Assembly (NCBI GenBank): GCA_025667525.1
Contig: CM046882.1
Coordinates: 211,838,592 to 211,902,591 of the forward strand
Origin: Glebionis coronaria
Lineage: Eukaryota > Streptophyta > Magnoliopsida > Asterales > Asteraceae
Direction of reading: 5' to 3'
DNA: 64,000 nucleotides
Positions 36,044-48,335 of the stretch are shown here, one piece after another (positions within the stretch are counted from its first letter, which is position 1; each line of letters begins with the position of its first letter). The notes below the pieces were generated by a model. That model was not told the DNA's origin and did not search any database. It saw only the letters and a list, made by a program, of their open reading frames with translations. The translations under genes and the position numbers were made by a program.

Positions 36044-38084
36044 GTTCTGGGTCGAGTCAGGCTCGTGACTCGGTTAACAAAAACAAGCGCTTCTCAGGAG
36101 GCAACCCGTTGATCTATCCTTTACTATTTTTATAATAAGTGTATGGGAGCCCCGTATGTGTTTGTTGTCTTGTTTCTTATTTTGTGCAGGGATTAAAGCT
36201 TCAAAGAGCACTTTTGATGACATTTGACGAACCGTGATCCCGTGTACCCGTCTTCCTGGTTGTATCCTAAACTGTCGTGATTCAATATTTCATATCTTAT
36301 ATGTTCACGTTGAAATCACTATAGTTGTCCTTTCCTTAGCAAGATTTAAACAAAGTGCACAATGTCTTAAGTGTAGGGGAGTTTACTCCCACATGCTTAA
36401 ACATTGAGGACAATGTTTAAATCAAGTGTAGGGGGGACTTCTATCGAAGTAAGTGGTCTTTTCTATGAATTTGCCCTCATTTTAACCGGAAAACCTAATT
36501 TTTCGACATTTTTGAAAATTTTTAATATATTTTGTCCTTGTAATTTTCCTTTGCTATCGTTATTTACTTTCCCTTGCTAAAATAAAATTTTAATAAAGTG
36601 GTTTTAAATTTTTCAATGTTGTGAATATTTTGACTCAACCCGAGTTTACTTATCTAAGTTTACTCTAGCTAGTATCCTTAACGTGTTTAAGTCGAGTTTT
36701 GCTAGGCATTTATATAGGGAACTTTAAAACGCGAAAGTCTTAACTCTCACGGGTTAAGAACAAGAACTTTTCGCAAGTTCCTATAATTGATCCTAGAGAT
36801 TCATTTATCAAGGGAACTTTAAAATGCGAATTCTAAACTTGAAAAGGTCTAAGAGTTTGCAAGATCCTATAGATGACTCGAAAACCCAAAACTTTGATTT
36901 AATTGGCTAAGCATCCACGAGTCTCATTCCTTGAGATTTTAAACTGCGGAGAACGAGAGATGATAGAATCAATTATAAGTTTGGTATTCTTTCGTAAATT
37001 TATGTGAGTTGATTATAAGCTTTTTCTCCCATCGCTTGCTAATAAATTTATCTGCAATAAATAAGGTTGTACGATTTGAAAAGTTACTTAGCTTCTGGCC
37101 CAAGATCGTTTAAAAGTTATTCGGTATTAATTAGAGTTCATAGCCAAGGCATAACTTATTGAAGCGGGATGCGAAGATTGGCGAGTCCGAAAAGGCCCTA
37201 ACAAGGCATGAGGGCTACATTTTGTTGCTAAAAATCCAAAAGTGATGTGAAGAATCATTTATCAAAAATCAATATGAAGGATCGAGACACACGACAAAAA
37301 GCAAATACTCCCATAAAGATCATGGAGAAGTCTATCCAAAAAGGCCCTAACAAGGTATGAGGATAAATAGATCCAAGTCCTAAAAGGAGGTGGATCGTTG
37401 TATATCAAAGTCCAAAATAAAGATTGGAGAAAAATGAAGGAGTCGTGGTCCAAAGATGAAGAATCTCTCAAAATTTCAAGTGAAGAAATTCCTATTATGA
37501 AGAGAAGACCATAATTTAAAGAACGTCTCTCAAAGATTCGAAGTATGAAGTCGCTGCCAAACATCGGTCCAAGAAAGGTCTCAAATCGTGAAGCGAGTTA
37601 TGCCAATATATGAACTTTAAGGGGCCCCGAGAAGCAGTTTTAAAAGATTTTGTCCTTTAGCTAACTATTGATTAAATCGTCCCACTTTATTTTCAGCCTA
37701 AATAACTATCGAAATAAGTCAAACAATGCATCCTCGTGATCATTCAAGACAAAATTAAAATATAAGAGATACACCTAGGAATAAGGGAGTCTAAGTAAAT
37801 AATTGGCCCACATGAACATGTGTTAGTTTGCTAACTTATAATAACAATGATCTCGTTTTTAAGCTTGGTATGGGGAACGTGAAACTTGAGGATGATAAAT
37901 GTTCATGGCAGCCAAAACCCCAATGTAAGTATTTGATTCCTTTACTTGTTTCTATCTTTTTATTTTCCTTAATGTTTAGTATTTAATAAAGGCCAAGGTG
38001 GGTTATTTATGATGGAAAATGTAAACCGTGCTTTAAAATTAATGCATTGCATGAGGGCATTGCAATCGTGAAGTGTAGGGGATT
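36044..38084 (+). other. 3' noncoding region of element B
   Basis: No envelope-like or other gene. Shares with E the block at 36055-36109 (AAGCGCTTCTCAGGAGGCAA), the stem-loop at 36397-36420 flanked by AAGTGTAGGGG tracts, and about 1.2 kb of co-linear sequence. The polypurine tract AAGTGTAGGGGATT ends at 38084. Confidence 0.8.
36397..36420 (+). other. Conserved 3' stem-loop (element B)
   Basis: TTAAACATTG, loop AGGA, CAATGTTTAA: a perfect 10-bp stem between GTGTAGGGGAG (about 36371) and GTGTAGGGGGGAC (about 36426). Confidence 0.7.
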
Positions 38085-39696
38085 TAATAAGTGTGAAAAC
38101 AATTATCCTTTTACCACTTATTCCCAATAATAACAAGACCAAAACGTGTATTTTATGTCGTAAAAGTCGGAATTATGCGTGGTTTATGTTTTTATTGTTT
38201 TTTAGGACCAAAAGATGAAAAAGGAAGAAAACACGGGCTTTCACGGGCTTTTATTGTAGAAAACGAGAAAAGACAAAGTCAAAAGATCAAGAGTGCAAAA
38301 AGAACGGAAGTCCAAGGCCTATTCTAAAGATTTATCGAAGAAAAAGTCTAAAGACGGAAGTTTAATGAAGTCGAAGAACTCAAGTCTAATTATAGAAGAA
38401 AATTATAAGACGAGTTCAAATCCCGAGACGATGTCGAAAAAGACAAAGGATTTAAATCGAGTCGACCCAAGAAGAAAGAAAGAGGAGGCAACACATGCTC
38501 TCCCCCATTGCCTATAAATACCCTCCTAAACACATTAGGAGGGGAGTTAGCTAGTGTTAATTTTCATTTTTTTCCTTTCTATGTTTTTAGAGAGAGAAAG
38601 TTTTAAGCTTTCTCTCACTAAGTTTTCATCTTTTCTTCATTTTTATCTTTCAAGTTTAAGCTTTTAATCATCCTTGTATTTGGATTTCATTAGTCACAAG
38701 TTCAAGTTAAGCTTTTTGTTCATTAATCTCTTTCTACATTTCTTGATTTTGTTTTACCTTTGATCCGAAATACATTTGATCCGTGATTGATTTTGATGTT
38801 TTCGTGATTAAAAAAGTTAATCTTTTTATTTCTACATAAGTTTTATACGTTTAAGCTTTAAGCTATAGTGCTTATTGGCTTATTCCGTTGCTATAGCTTA
38901 TTTAGTCTTATTTAGTCTTTTGGAAGTTTGATTCATCAAGCTTGCTTAATCCGTGTTTTGAAAAGCTTTAAAGTTGTTCTTGTTTTTATTTTGTCAAGAC
39001 TTAAATTAGTGCTTATTCGTCTTGTTTATTTTTGGCTTATTCACTTCTGCTTATTTGCTCTTTGATTTCCATCTTATTATGCTTAAGGATTTTACCAGCT
39101 ACGATCATGTGAGTGTGATCGCATAAACCCCTAGGGTTTCTACTTGCGATCCATCACTTCGATCACCCAGTACATCGCTTGTTGCGATCACACTCCTTTA
39201 TCCACACCACGATCACTTGTTGTGATCGTGGGTGCGATCCTAGAGTGCGATCCGTGGCTACGATTGCCTTGGGTGCGATCGTATGTTTCCATCGCATTGA
39301 GTGCGATCCCTTATCTCCATCGCATTAAGTGCGATCCCCTATACTTTGATCTAGGCTGCGATCTGTGCTACGATCGTAGGCTTGGACCTGACTACGATCC
39401 ATATTGTGATCAGAGTACGATCGCATTGCGATCTGACTCTCGTTTTTGTTTTAATTTCCTTAGTTTTCAAATTTAACTTTTCCCACCTTTTTACTTAGTT
39501 TATTTTAAACAAGTTTTCAAGTTTTTAATCATTTACCTTGTTTAAGTTTAATTTGTAAAGTTTTTATTTTACTCAACGACATTTTAGTTTAAAAGTAGAT
39601 AATCAACCAACCATTTTATTTTCCACCAAGAACAATTGAGTCGCACTTTCTACCAATAATCAATTCGAAAAGATTGGAACGAAATTATTTCATACT
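38085..39696 (+). repeat. 3' LTR of element B, main part
   Basis: Starts TAATAAGTG after the purine tract and is co-linear with 28627-30240. It is interrupted at 39696 by element C; its last 20 bp (TGGCTAAAAACCTTGTATTA) are at 51529-51548. Motif array at about 39099-39440. Differences from the 5' LTR are of the order of 2-3 percent by eye. Confidence 0.93.
39692..39696. repeat. TSD of element C (ATACT), left copy
   Basis: ATACT at 39692-39696 and at 51524-51528 flank element C, and the B LTR is continuous across them. Confidence 0.96.
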
Positions 39697-42494
39697 TGTA
39701 ACACCCCCACAATTGTTATGCGCAGCGGAACTACAACAATGGGTGCTACACAGTATTCATTGCACACAAGATATATCAAACGACGCTAAAAAAAGACGTC
39801 GACTTAAAAATTCAACATTTAAGGTTGTTAAATAATACATGTCCACAGTTTTTCCAACCCCAAATAGTGCACAGAGTTTAGCGTTTCGGTCCCCATGAAT
39901 CTCAACCCAAAAACTTCAGTTTTACAACCACATGACATTAAACATAAAAATTGTTTAAGTAGAAAAGGAGGGAAAAACAAGCGGACACCAAGCCGATCAC
40001 ACAACCTCCATCCCATGCATGCTCCATCCTACTGCTCAGCGGTTACCTGAAATACATGCCAAAATTTTGGTCAACGAAAACGTTGAGTGGAATTCATAGG
40101 TTTTTCAATCCATTTGAACGTATATATAATAAAAACCATTCGTGATCATTTATAGTCTTGTCGATCAAACAAACTATAATCAGGATACTGACAATTGTGT
40201 TTAAGCTCATGACACTAATCCGTTAACTCAATCACCCGCGTAAATATACCGGCATGATTCAGATGAAACCAGTGCCCCTCTAAAGGCATCAGTTGCAATT
40301 ATACCTTATTTCTCATACAAAATAATCTACCGCAGAACTTACTATAAGTACAGCTTCTCGGCTAGCATTGGGTCGTCAACCCCGTAGTACTACAAATTGC
40401 ATAAGCGGCTATTTCCCCCTTCGCAAGGGCAAGACAATAGTTAATAGTTCATGAATTTAGGGACTTTTGCAACTTTGGTACTCAACACAATTTCTAAGGC
40501 AACTTTCGGGTCTAACAATCATTCATGATATACGTTCCTTTTAAAAACTAGCATGCATTTCCCTCGCGGGTAAAACAATTTAAAATAGTATAAGCGAGGC
40601 TATAAATTCACACCTTAGATATTAAGTAGTCGGTAGTTCGAGGAGTGTTCACCGACGATGAAACGGATGCCCGGGTAAATCAACACCTATCACAAATAAC
40701 GCGTAATGAGTAATCTCATTTAAATACTTACGGTACTGTATAAAATACATATATATAAGTCACTTATGACCAATATAACTCACGCCAAAAACAAAAACAA
40801 CAAGTATCATTCATTTTATTCCATTCATTCTTATAACCTACGTCGTCCATTTTTACACGTTCTCGCCGGTACTTGACTAAAGTACGGGTTGTTTTACCTT
40901 ATTAAACCGCACTTATAAAATTTGACAAAATTTCCAAAAATCCTATATGACCTGTAGATAACATGTTTTTAAGTCCAACAAAAGTTTTCACTTTTACGAC
41001 CCGTCACGCAACTCATTTCCACGACTACATTTTACGGGCTGAAATTGCGCTTCGACCAATTTTGACCACTTTGACCTATATGAAAAATACCTTTGACTTC
41101 CTTGACTCATAAGTCAACATATAGACTCATTTGTACAGGTTAGGGACCAAGTTTTGACCCTTGATCATTCACCAAATTATACTTGTGACCCTCGGGATTT
41201 GACTAAAACTTTACACAAATCCGGATTGTGAAAGTCCTCGTCTCCCGGTACCCGATCTTTAAAATGTCATAACTTTTAGCTCGTTTTGAGTCACGGGCTC
41301 TACCTTATACCAAATTAAAGCTAGAAAAACCCTCTATCACTATATTTAGTTTTCAAGACTTGGAACAAAAATCATTTTTCCAAAATAGGCCAAATGTTTC
41401 TGCCTAAAAATGACTATACCAAAAACACGCTTAGACTCGATTCCAAGACTTCTAACCAACTCTAAACATCATCCTAAGACTTCCCAAACATATCCTAACA
41501 TCAAACTTCCATCCTACCCCTATTGATCAACCAATCTCAAAATCAAAATCAAAGAAAAATACACATGCAAGTAGTAACACCTATATGAATCTTTCTAAAA
41601 CAACAAACCAAACACAATAATAACATGCATATTCATCAACCACCATGGCTCCCCCAAACACCCCTTTGCCGTGGGGTTTGGGTGACCAAATCACCACAAC
41701 CAAATTAATTTTGGTGGGTTTTCATGGTGTTTATACTTCCATAACACTCAAAATAAACATGCATTAGCTCAAAAAGCCACAAAAACGAATTTTGGATCAT
41801 ATGAAAAATCTTGAAAAATTTTTATCAATGCATGTTGGATTTGATTACATGAATAGGTGGGTAATGACCAAACTAAGCGTGGTCTAACCTTAGATTTTTG
41901 AAAAATCAAGTAGAAAAGATTTTTGGTGGATTTTTGTGTGTTTGAGGGTGTGCCGTGAGTTTGAGAGAGACAAGGGAAGGGAGTGTTTGATTTTTCTTGT
42001 AAATGTTTGTGTGTGTTTGTGTGTTTGTCCACTTTGCCCCCTTTTGTTAGTTAGGAGGGACCTTGTTGCAATTTCTAGTTTCTTTTGTCCTTAAATAGAA
42101 AACAACCTCAAAACTTTGCGGGTTTGACTCATTTGTCAATTTTGAAAATTTTACGGGAGTCGGAAATCTTCCCGAATGCTCCAAAATATTTTTGGGATAC
42201 TTTAAATGTACTTGGAAGGCTATAAAACTCACACGACTCAACTTAACACGTACCGTAAATAAAATTCTCGAAAAATTACATTATCGATAAATCGTCAAAA
42301 ATTATATAAAATTGGGCATCTCTCGGGATCGAAATCGTCATCGTCCTTCTCAAAACGTCAACCGTAAAAATTATAACCTCGAACATCGGCTCTAACCAAA
42401 ATACGTATAATTATAGAAATTAAAATTTATCAAAAATTTCAAAATTTAGCGTAATTTAGGGTATCGTAAATGACCTCGACTCTAGGGTGTCACA
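39697..42494 (-). repeat. 3' LTR of element C (2798 bp)
   Basis: On the minus strand it runs from TGTGACACCC to GTGTTACA, canonical TG/CA. Parts match the A LTR (TTGCAACAAGGTCCCT, GCAGCGG near the end). No TATA box as clear as in A was seen. Short ORFs inside are present identically in the other LTR and are not genes. Confidence 0.95.
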
Positions 42495-42509
42495 TCCACC
42501 CCTCCTTAA
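42495..42509 (-). other. Polypurine tract of element C
   Basis: The minus strand reads TTAAGGAGGGGTGGA immediately before the LTR start TGTGACACCC. Confidence 0.88.
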
Positions 42510-42557
42510 AGAGAGCGACGTCCCGGCGCTCGCCTCTTCTTGGGCTCACATTTCGTC

Positions 42558-45500
42558 TTACTGGAACAAATGAGGATACCTTTCCTTGAAAAAGTCCTCA
42601 CGTTCCCAGGTGTATTCCGGTCCACGCTTAGAATTCCATCGGACCTTCACAATAGGAATCCTACTATGCTTCAACCGCTTGACCTCCCGGTCCATGATTT
42701 CCACAGGTTCTTCCACAAAGTGCATTTTGTCGTCTAGTCGAATCTCGTCCAAAGGAATCACCAATTCCTTATCCGCCAAACTCTTCTTCAGGTTCGATAC
42801 GTGAAACGTGTCATGAATAGCACTAAGTTCGGTCGGCAATTCTAACTTGTACGCTACTGGTCCAATTCGTTCAACAATCTTAAACGGTCCAATATACCTC
42901 GGACTCAACTTTCCTTTCTTCCCAAAACGAATTACACCCTTCCATGGCGATACCTTGAGCATAACCATATCTCCCACTTCAAACTCCAACGGTTTCCTTC
43001 GGTTATCGGCATAACTTTTCTGTCAGCTTCTCGCAGCAAGTAGTCGGTTCTTGATCTGCACGATCTTCTCTGTTGTTTCTAATACCATTTCGGGTCCAGT
43101 CAATTGACTTTCCCCTACTTCACTCCAACACACGGGCGATCTACACTTCCTTCCATACAATGCTTCGAACGGTGCCGCTTTGATACTCGCATGATAACTA
43201 TTATTGTACGAAAATTCCACCAGAGGCAAGTGGCATTCCCAACTTCCTCCAAAATCAATCACACACGCTCGGAGCATGTCCTCCATCGTTTGAATCGTTC
43301 GTTCACTCTGGCCGTCAGTTTCCGGGTGATAAGCCGTGCTTAAACTCAGTTCAGTGCCCATCGCACGTTGAAGCGATCTCCAAAATTCCGACGTAAATCT
43401 ACTGTCGCGATCCGAAATGATCGATAACGGCACTCCATGTCTACAGACGATCTCTTTCACGTACACGCTGGCGAGTCTTTCCATGCTGTCCGTCTTCTTC
43501 ATAGGTAAGAAATGAGCAGATTTCGTCAACCTGTCCACAATTACCCATATCATATCGCATCCACTAGGAGTCCTAGGTAAACCCGTCACAAAATCCATTG
43601 CGATTTTCTCCCATTTCCATTCTGGGATTTCCGGTTGTACCAACAATCCAGATGGTTTCTTATGTTCTGCCTGAACCTTCGCGCAAGTCAAACACTTACT
43701 GACGTAACGAGCAATATCTGCCTTCATATTCGGCCACCAATAGACTTTCTTCAGGTCGTGGTACATCTTATCCGATCCAGGATGTATCGAATACTTCGAC
43801 TTATGCGACTCATTCATAACCAATTCTCGAACTCCAGGTTTTCCTTCCTCAGATGGACACAATGGTAACCAAATTCGATTCTCAAAATATCTTAGTCCGT
43901 CAGACCTAATCACGAAAATAGGTTTCAACATTCGTCCCAAATTCTCGGCTTCAACATTCCCTTTCATCAATCCTCTCTCCTGAGCCTTCAGTATGGTTTC
44001 GGTTAAGTCAACGCTCTCACTCATCACTAAAGCTCTAACCCTCAAAGGTTTCTCCCGTTCCTTCCTACTCAAAGCATCTGCTACAACATTCGCCTTCCCA
44101 GAGTGATAGCGAATTTCACAATCGTAATCACTCAATAGTTCAACCCATCGTCTTTGTCGCATATTCAACTCCTTTTGATCTAAAATGTGCTGCAAACTCT
44201 TGTGATCAGTGAATACAACACACTTTGTCCCATACAGATAGTGTCTCCACAGCTTCAACGCAAACACTACCGCTCCTAATTCCAAATCGTGCGTCGTGTA
44301 GTTCTCCTCGTTCTTCCTTAATTGCCTCGACGCGTAAGCTATCACCTTCTCACGTTGCATTAATACCGCTCCATAACCTTTACGAGACGCATCACAATAC
44401 ACTACGAAATCTTCGGTTCCCTCAGGCAATGATAAAATCGGCGCGGAACATAACTTATCCTTGAGCGTTTCGAAAGCAAGCTCTTCCTCATTTCCCCATT
44501 CATACACCCTATTCTTCTCGGTAAGCCGCGTCAATGGTTTCGCAATCAACGAAAATCCTTCAATAAACCTTCTATAGTACCCAGCTAAACCCAAAAATTG
44601 TCGAACTTCAGTCGGCGTCGTCGGTGCTGACCATTCCCTGATTGCCACGATCTTAGCAGGATCTACACGAACTCCTTCCTTATCAATCACATGACCTAGA
44701 AACTGCACTGATTCCAACCAAAACTCACACTTAGAGAATTTTGCATACAGTTTCTCCTTCCTTAACAACTCCAAAATCTTCCTCAGGTGCTTCTCGTGCT
44801 CCTCCTTACTCTTAGAGTAAATAAGTATGTCGTCGATGAAAACAATAACAAACTTATCTAGATACGGCTTGCACACGCGATTCATAAGATCCATGAATAC
44901 AGCAGGCGCGTTAGTCAACCCAAACGGCATCACTCGAAATTCAAAGTGTCCATACCGCGTACGAAAGGCAGTTACAGGAATATCCTCCTCTCTTACACGC
45001 AGTTGATGATACCCTGATCTTAAATCGATCTTTGAGTATACACTGGACCCTTGCAATTGATCGAACAAATCATCAATCCTCGGTAATGGGTACCGATTCT
45101 TAACCGTCAGCTTATTGAGTTCTCTATAGTCAATACACATTCTAAACGAACCATCCTTCTTCTTTACGAACAACACTGGCGCTCCCCAAGGTGATGAGCT
45201 CGGCCTAATAAATCCTTTGTCCATCAACTCCTTCAATTGATCCGCTAACTCCTTTAACTCAGATGGTGCTAAGCGATAAGGTGCACGTGCAACCGGTGCA
45301 GCTCCTGGCACTAAATCAATTCGAAACTCGACCTCACGGGTAGGCGGTAAACCTGGCAACTCGTCTGGAAAAACGTCCGGATACTCGCAAATAATTGGCA
45401 CCTCTTCAATCCTCGCCTCTACATCACCATCGCTCGAAACTTGTGCCAAAAACACATCGCATCCGCTCTCCACGTACTTCATCATCTTCAAACACGAAAT

Positions 45501-47003
45501 CACCTTCAAACGAGAAGTGCATTCGTCTCCCTTAACCGTCAAAACCCTATTCCTCAGCGGAATCTGCACCAATCTCTCACCACAGACGATTGTAGCACTA
45601 TGCGCCATTAGCCAATCCATTCCCACAATCACGTCAAACGATCCTAGCTCTATAGGCATCAAGTCGATTTTAAAAGCGTAGTTTCCTAACTTCAAGGTAC
45701 ACCCTTTCAGTATAGAATTCGTACTAACAATTTTTCCATCGGCTAATTCAACATTATAACTAGTCGTTAACAATACCGGTTCTCTATCGATATTACGACT
45801 AAATCTAACGTCTACAAAACTCTTGTCGGAGCCAGAATCAAATAAAATACTAGCATAACAAGCGTCTAGCAAAAACGTACCGGTAACCACATTGGGACCT
45901 TGTGGTTTATCAGCAGTTCCCACTTGATACACAGCTGCCGCATTATTTCCTCCCCGTCTGTTCCCTGCCTTCGGGCAATTTGCTTGCACATGCCCCCTTT
46001 CTCCACAGCTATAACATCCTCTCATCCTGATAGCATTAGCCCCAGTGGCTACTCCTCCCATTCGACAACTAGCAGTCCTATGACCTGCCTTTCCACACTT
46101 GCCGCATGCCTGCGGGCAGTTTCCAACATGATACAAGTTGCACTTTCCACAATGGGGGTTCACCTTCACACCTCTAGGGTTTGTCACGGCCCTCATTCCT
46201 TCGTTCCTTCTCTGATTAAACTGCTGATTACGGTTCGGCCCTTGGTTGTTTCGGTTTCCTCCTCGGTTCTGGCCTTGGGATTGATTACCTTGTGCTGCCT
46301 CCCATTTTCTTTTGTTACCCTCAGCAATGTAATTCTGCTTATCCTGAAGCTTAACGTCCATCAAAGCGTGTGCCATTTGAACCGCTTCGTCAAACGTTCC
46401 AGGTTTCGACGAAGTTGTTTCACCCTTGATGTTGCTAGATAAACCCTTAATATACTGCCTCATTTTCTTGGCGTCATTGGCAAATATGTCCGGACACAAA
46501 AGACTTAACTCATTGAATCTCCTGGTGTAAGCAGCTATATCGTTGTTCCTTAAGGTCAAGTGTCTCAGTTCGTCCTCCAATTGCCCCAATTCCTCCTCTG
46601 GGCAGAACTTCTTTGTCAACAAAGCTTTGGTCGCATTCCACGTTCTCGCATTTGCCACAGCCAATCCCACCGTAGCTACCTGGGTGTTCCACCAGCTTAA
46701 CGCATCATCCAGAAATGTAGCTGCTGCAAACTTTACTTTATCCGCCTCTGCACAACCACTGATTTCAAACGTACTCTCAACTTTTTCCAACCATCGCCTA
46801 AGTTCTAGGGCTCCACCCGATCCACGGAACTGCGTAGGACCGCACTTCATAAAGCTTGAATAGGTACACACTCTCGGGGCTGGTTGTCTCCCCGCGTTCC
46901 TTCCTGGATCCTGATTTCTCCCAGCTCGGTCCGCTTCCAACGCATTAGCTATCGCTTCCTGAATCATGTTGTTAACACGATCGGCAGTCAACTTTGGAGG
47001 CAT
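42558..47003 (-). pseudogene. Gag-Pol with chromodomain of element C, one stop codon
   Basis: Start ATG at 47003 ([10 protein letters not shown]). Counting from nine codons upstream of it: gag about 50-230; CCHC knuckles at about 309-322 and 339-352 plus a third, shorter [12 protein letters not shown]; protease FDSGSDKSF with Asp at about 398; RT about 590-770 with FIDD at 731-734; RNase H about 870-990 ([21 protein letters not shown]); integrase with H/H/C/C (1075-1116) and DDE at about 1146, 1207 and 1243; then the chromodomain near the C-terminus ending PHLFQ at 42558. A TGA at 43023-43025 interrupts between integrase core and chromodomain, where A has CGA-type Arg context. All catalytic residues I checked are present. 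This is the best preserved coding sequence in the window. Confidence 0.96.
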
Positions 47004-47024
47004 TGTTTTATCGAATATCTCTTT

Positions 47025-47415
47025 CTGCAAGACAAGAAAAATAGAAAAACAATGTAAGTATTCATATCAAGTTTCCCAGACATAAAATACATACAACGAC
47101 ACATCACTACGGAGTTACTAATATTCATCAATTCACACCACAAAAGATCAAATTTAAGACATATCACAGATTATGAAAGGTAACATAGATTGTATTGATA
47201 GTTAACCAAAATCGTGACAAGTAATGCCACTACAATCATTCACCACAAAACATCAAGTACTTGAGTTTCTCGTCATAATACCATCATACAAAGGTCTAAA
47301 ATAGTTCTATTACAATGATCAAAGAAAAATACAAAACAAGTAACTAGGCATGTGGTGATCCACACGGCCTCTTGGATGGCGGCTCGTCGTCGTCCTCGGT
47401 TTCCTCATCACTCAC
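47025..47415 (-). other. Putative intron joining the extra ORF to gag (391 nt)
   Basis: On the minus strand the donor GAC|GTGAGT starts at 47415, inside the extra ORF and on a codon boundary. The acceptor is a long pyrimidine run ending CTTGTCTTGCAG at 47025. The base after the acceptor (47024) is in phase with the gag frame and there is no stop before the gag ATG at 47003. The interval is T-rich. Splicing would fuse the extra ORF to Gag. Inferred from sequence alone. Confidence 0.45.
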
Positions 47416-48333
47416 GTCCTCGTCCACATCATCCACTTTTCCCTTTCCTTTCTCATCAGGCCCACATTCTGTTTCCTTTTTCGTCCCTGATGTGGATCCA
47501 TGCTCAATCGCTCCTTGACTTCCCACCGAAATACAAGCACCTCCAGTAGGCGGCTGAACCATGAAGTCATTCGCCTCCATCTCCACATCGTCCACGAATC
47601 TCCAATCCGGGGGTAATGAATCCCTCACACGATGCTCCCAACTCTGCATCCTCGACAACCTCATCTGATCTTCCCTCACACGATCAAGACTAGCACTCAA
47701 ATTCGCAACCATTGATTTCAAACTGTTGATGGCACTTGTGTTCATCATCCCATCATACGCCATCCTTAAAGTCCTTTCCAACAATCTTTGATGCTCCCTT
47801 TCAGTCTTATCAAACTTCTTAATCACCCTAGTCTCAACTACAAACCGCTCATACATTAACCTTTCCATCCTCCCCAAACGACCTGCGGGATCCCAGTAGT
47901 GACTCGGTCTCGGAAAATAGACCCTCGTAATGTTCTCGTGAATCGATGGCGACTTGGATGACTCTCCACTGCTCCCATTACTGTTGTCCATCGGGCGATC
48001 AAAAGGTTGCTGCTCATAACGACCGGTCGGTGGTACCTCATAACCCTTCGGCGAACTCGGGGTTTGAAACAAGTCGGGTTCGGTCTGGCCTACGGCATCC
48101 TCGGGAATGCCATCATCCAATAGCTCCTCGGGCTCTTCTTCGGAATCCTCATTGTCATCACTACTCATGCTGAAATTATCCACCTCACTTTCGCCATTGT
48201 CGTTTTCCGGCCCTATTTCGTCTTCTGGAGCGATCCATCCATTATTATTGTCCGGCGGGTTCGGAGGTAACGGTCCCCCTTCGTGACCTACGACGTAATC
48301 GTTCCCGTTATCGTTGGGCGGTACCTCGGCCAT
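47344..48333 (-). CDS. Extra ORF upstream of gag in element C (about 330 aa)
   Basis: I do not recognise a known domain. The start is taken at 48333 (MAEVPPNDNG) because element A starts at the matching place (MAGLPSED); the frame is open a further 11 codons to 48366, but those fall in the putative leader intron. It has an Asn/Pro/Gly-rich N-terminus, a strongly acidic patch (SSDDNEDSEEEPEELLDD), a central charged helical stretch that looks coiled-coil (RLGRMERLMYERF, EREHQRLLERTLRMAYDGMM), and a C-terminal acidic run followed by basic PPSKRPC. The frame is intact over 330 codons in a young element. Stop at 47344-47346. It is out of frame with gag unless spliced. Confidence 0.75.
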   Translation of the reverse strand: MAEVPPNDNGNDYVVGHEGGPLPPNPPDNNNGWIAPEDEIGPENDNGESEVDNFSMSSDDNEDSEEEPEELLDDGIPEDAVGQTEPDLFQTPSSPKGYEVPPTGRYEQQPFDRPMDNSNGSSGESSKSPSIHENITRVYFPRPSHYWDPAGRLGRMERLMYERFVVETRVIKKFDKTEREHQRLLERTLRMAYDGMMNTSAINSLKSMVANLSASLDRVREDQMRLSRMQSWEHRVRDSLPPDWRFVDDVEMEANDFMVQPPTGGACISVGSQGAIEHGSTSGTKKETECGPDEKGKGKVDDVDEDVSDEETEDDDEPPSKRPCGSPHA

Positions 48334-48335
48334 TC

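Noticed and set aside
36044..38084. Envelope-like gene expected after integrase in Athila elements
   Set aside because: No frame longer than about 75-100 codons and no membrane-protein-like sequence in B; the region is conserved noncoding.
39828..42241. Several short minus-strand frames present twice (39828-40016, 41769-42032, 42047-42241 and copies 9029 bp away)
   Set aside because: They lie in the two near-identical LTRs of C, so duplication explains their conservation.
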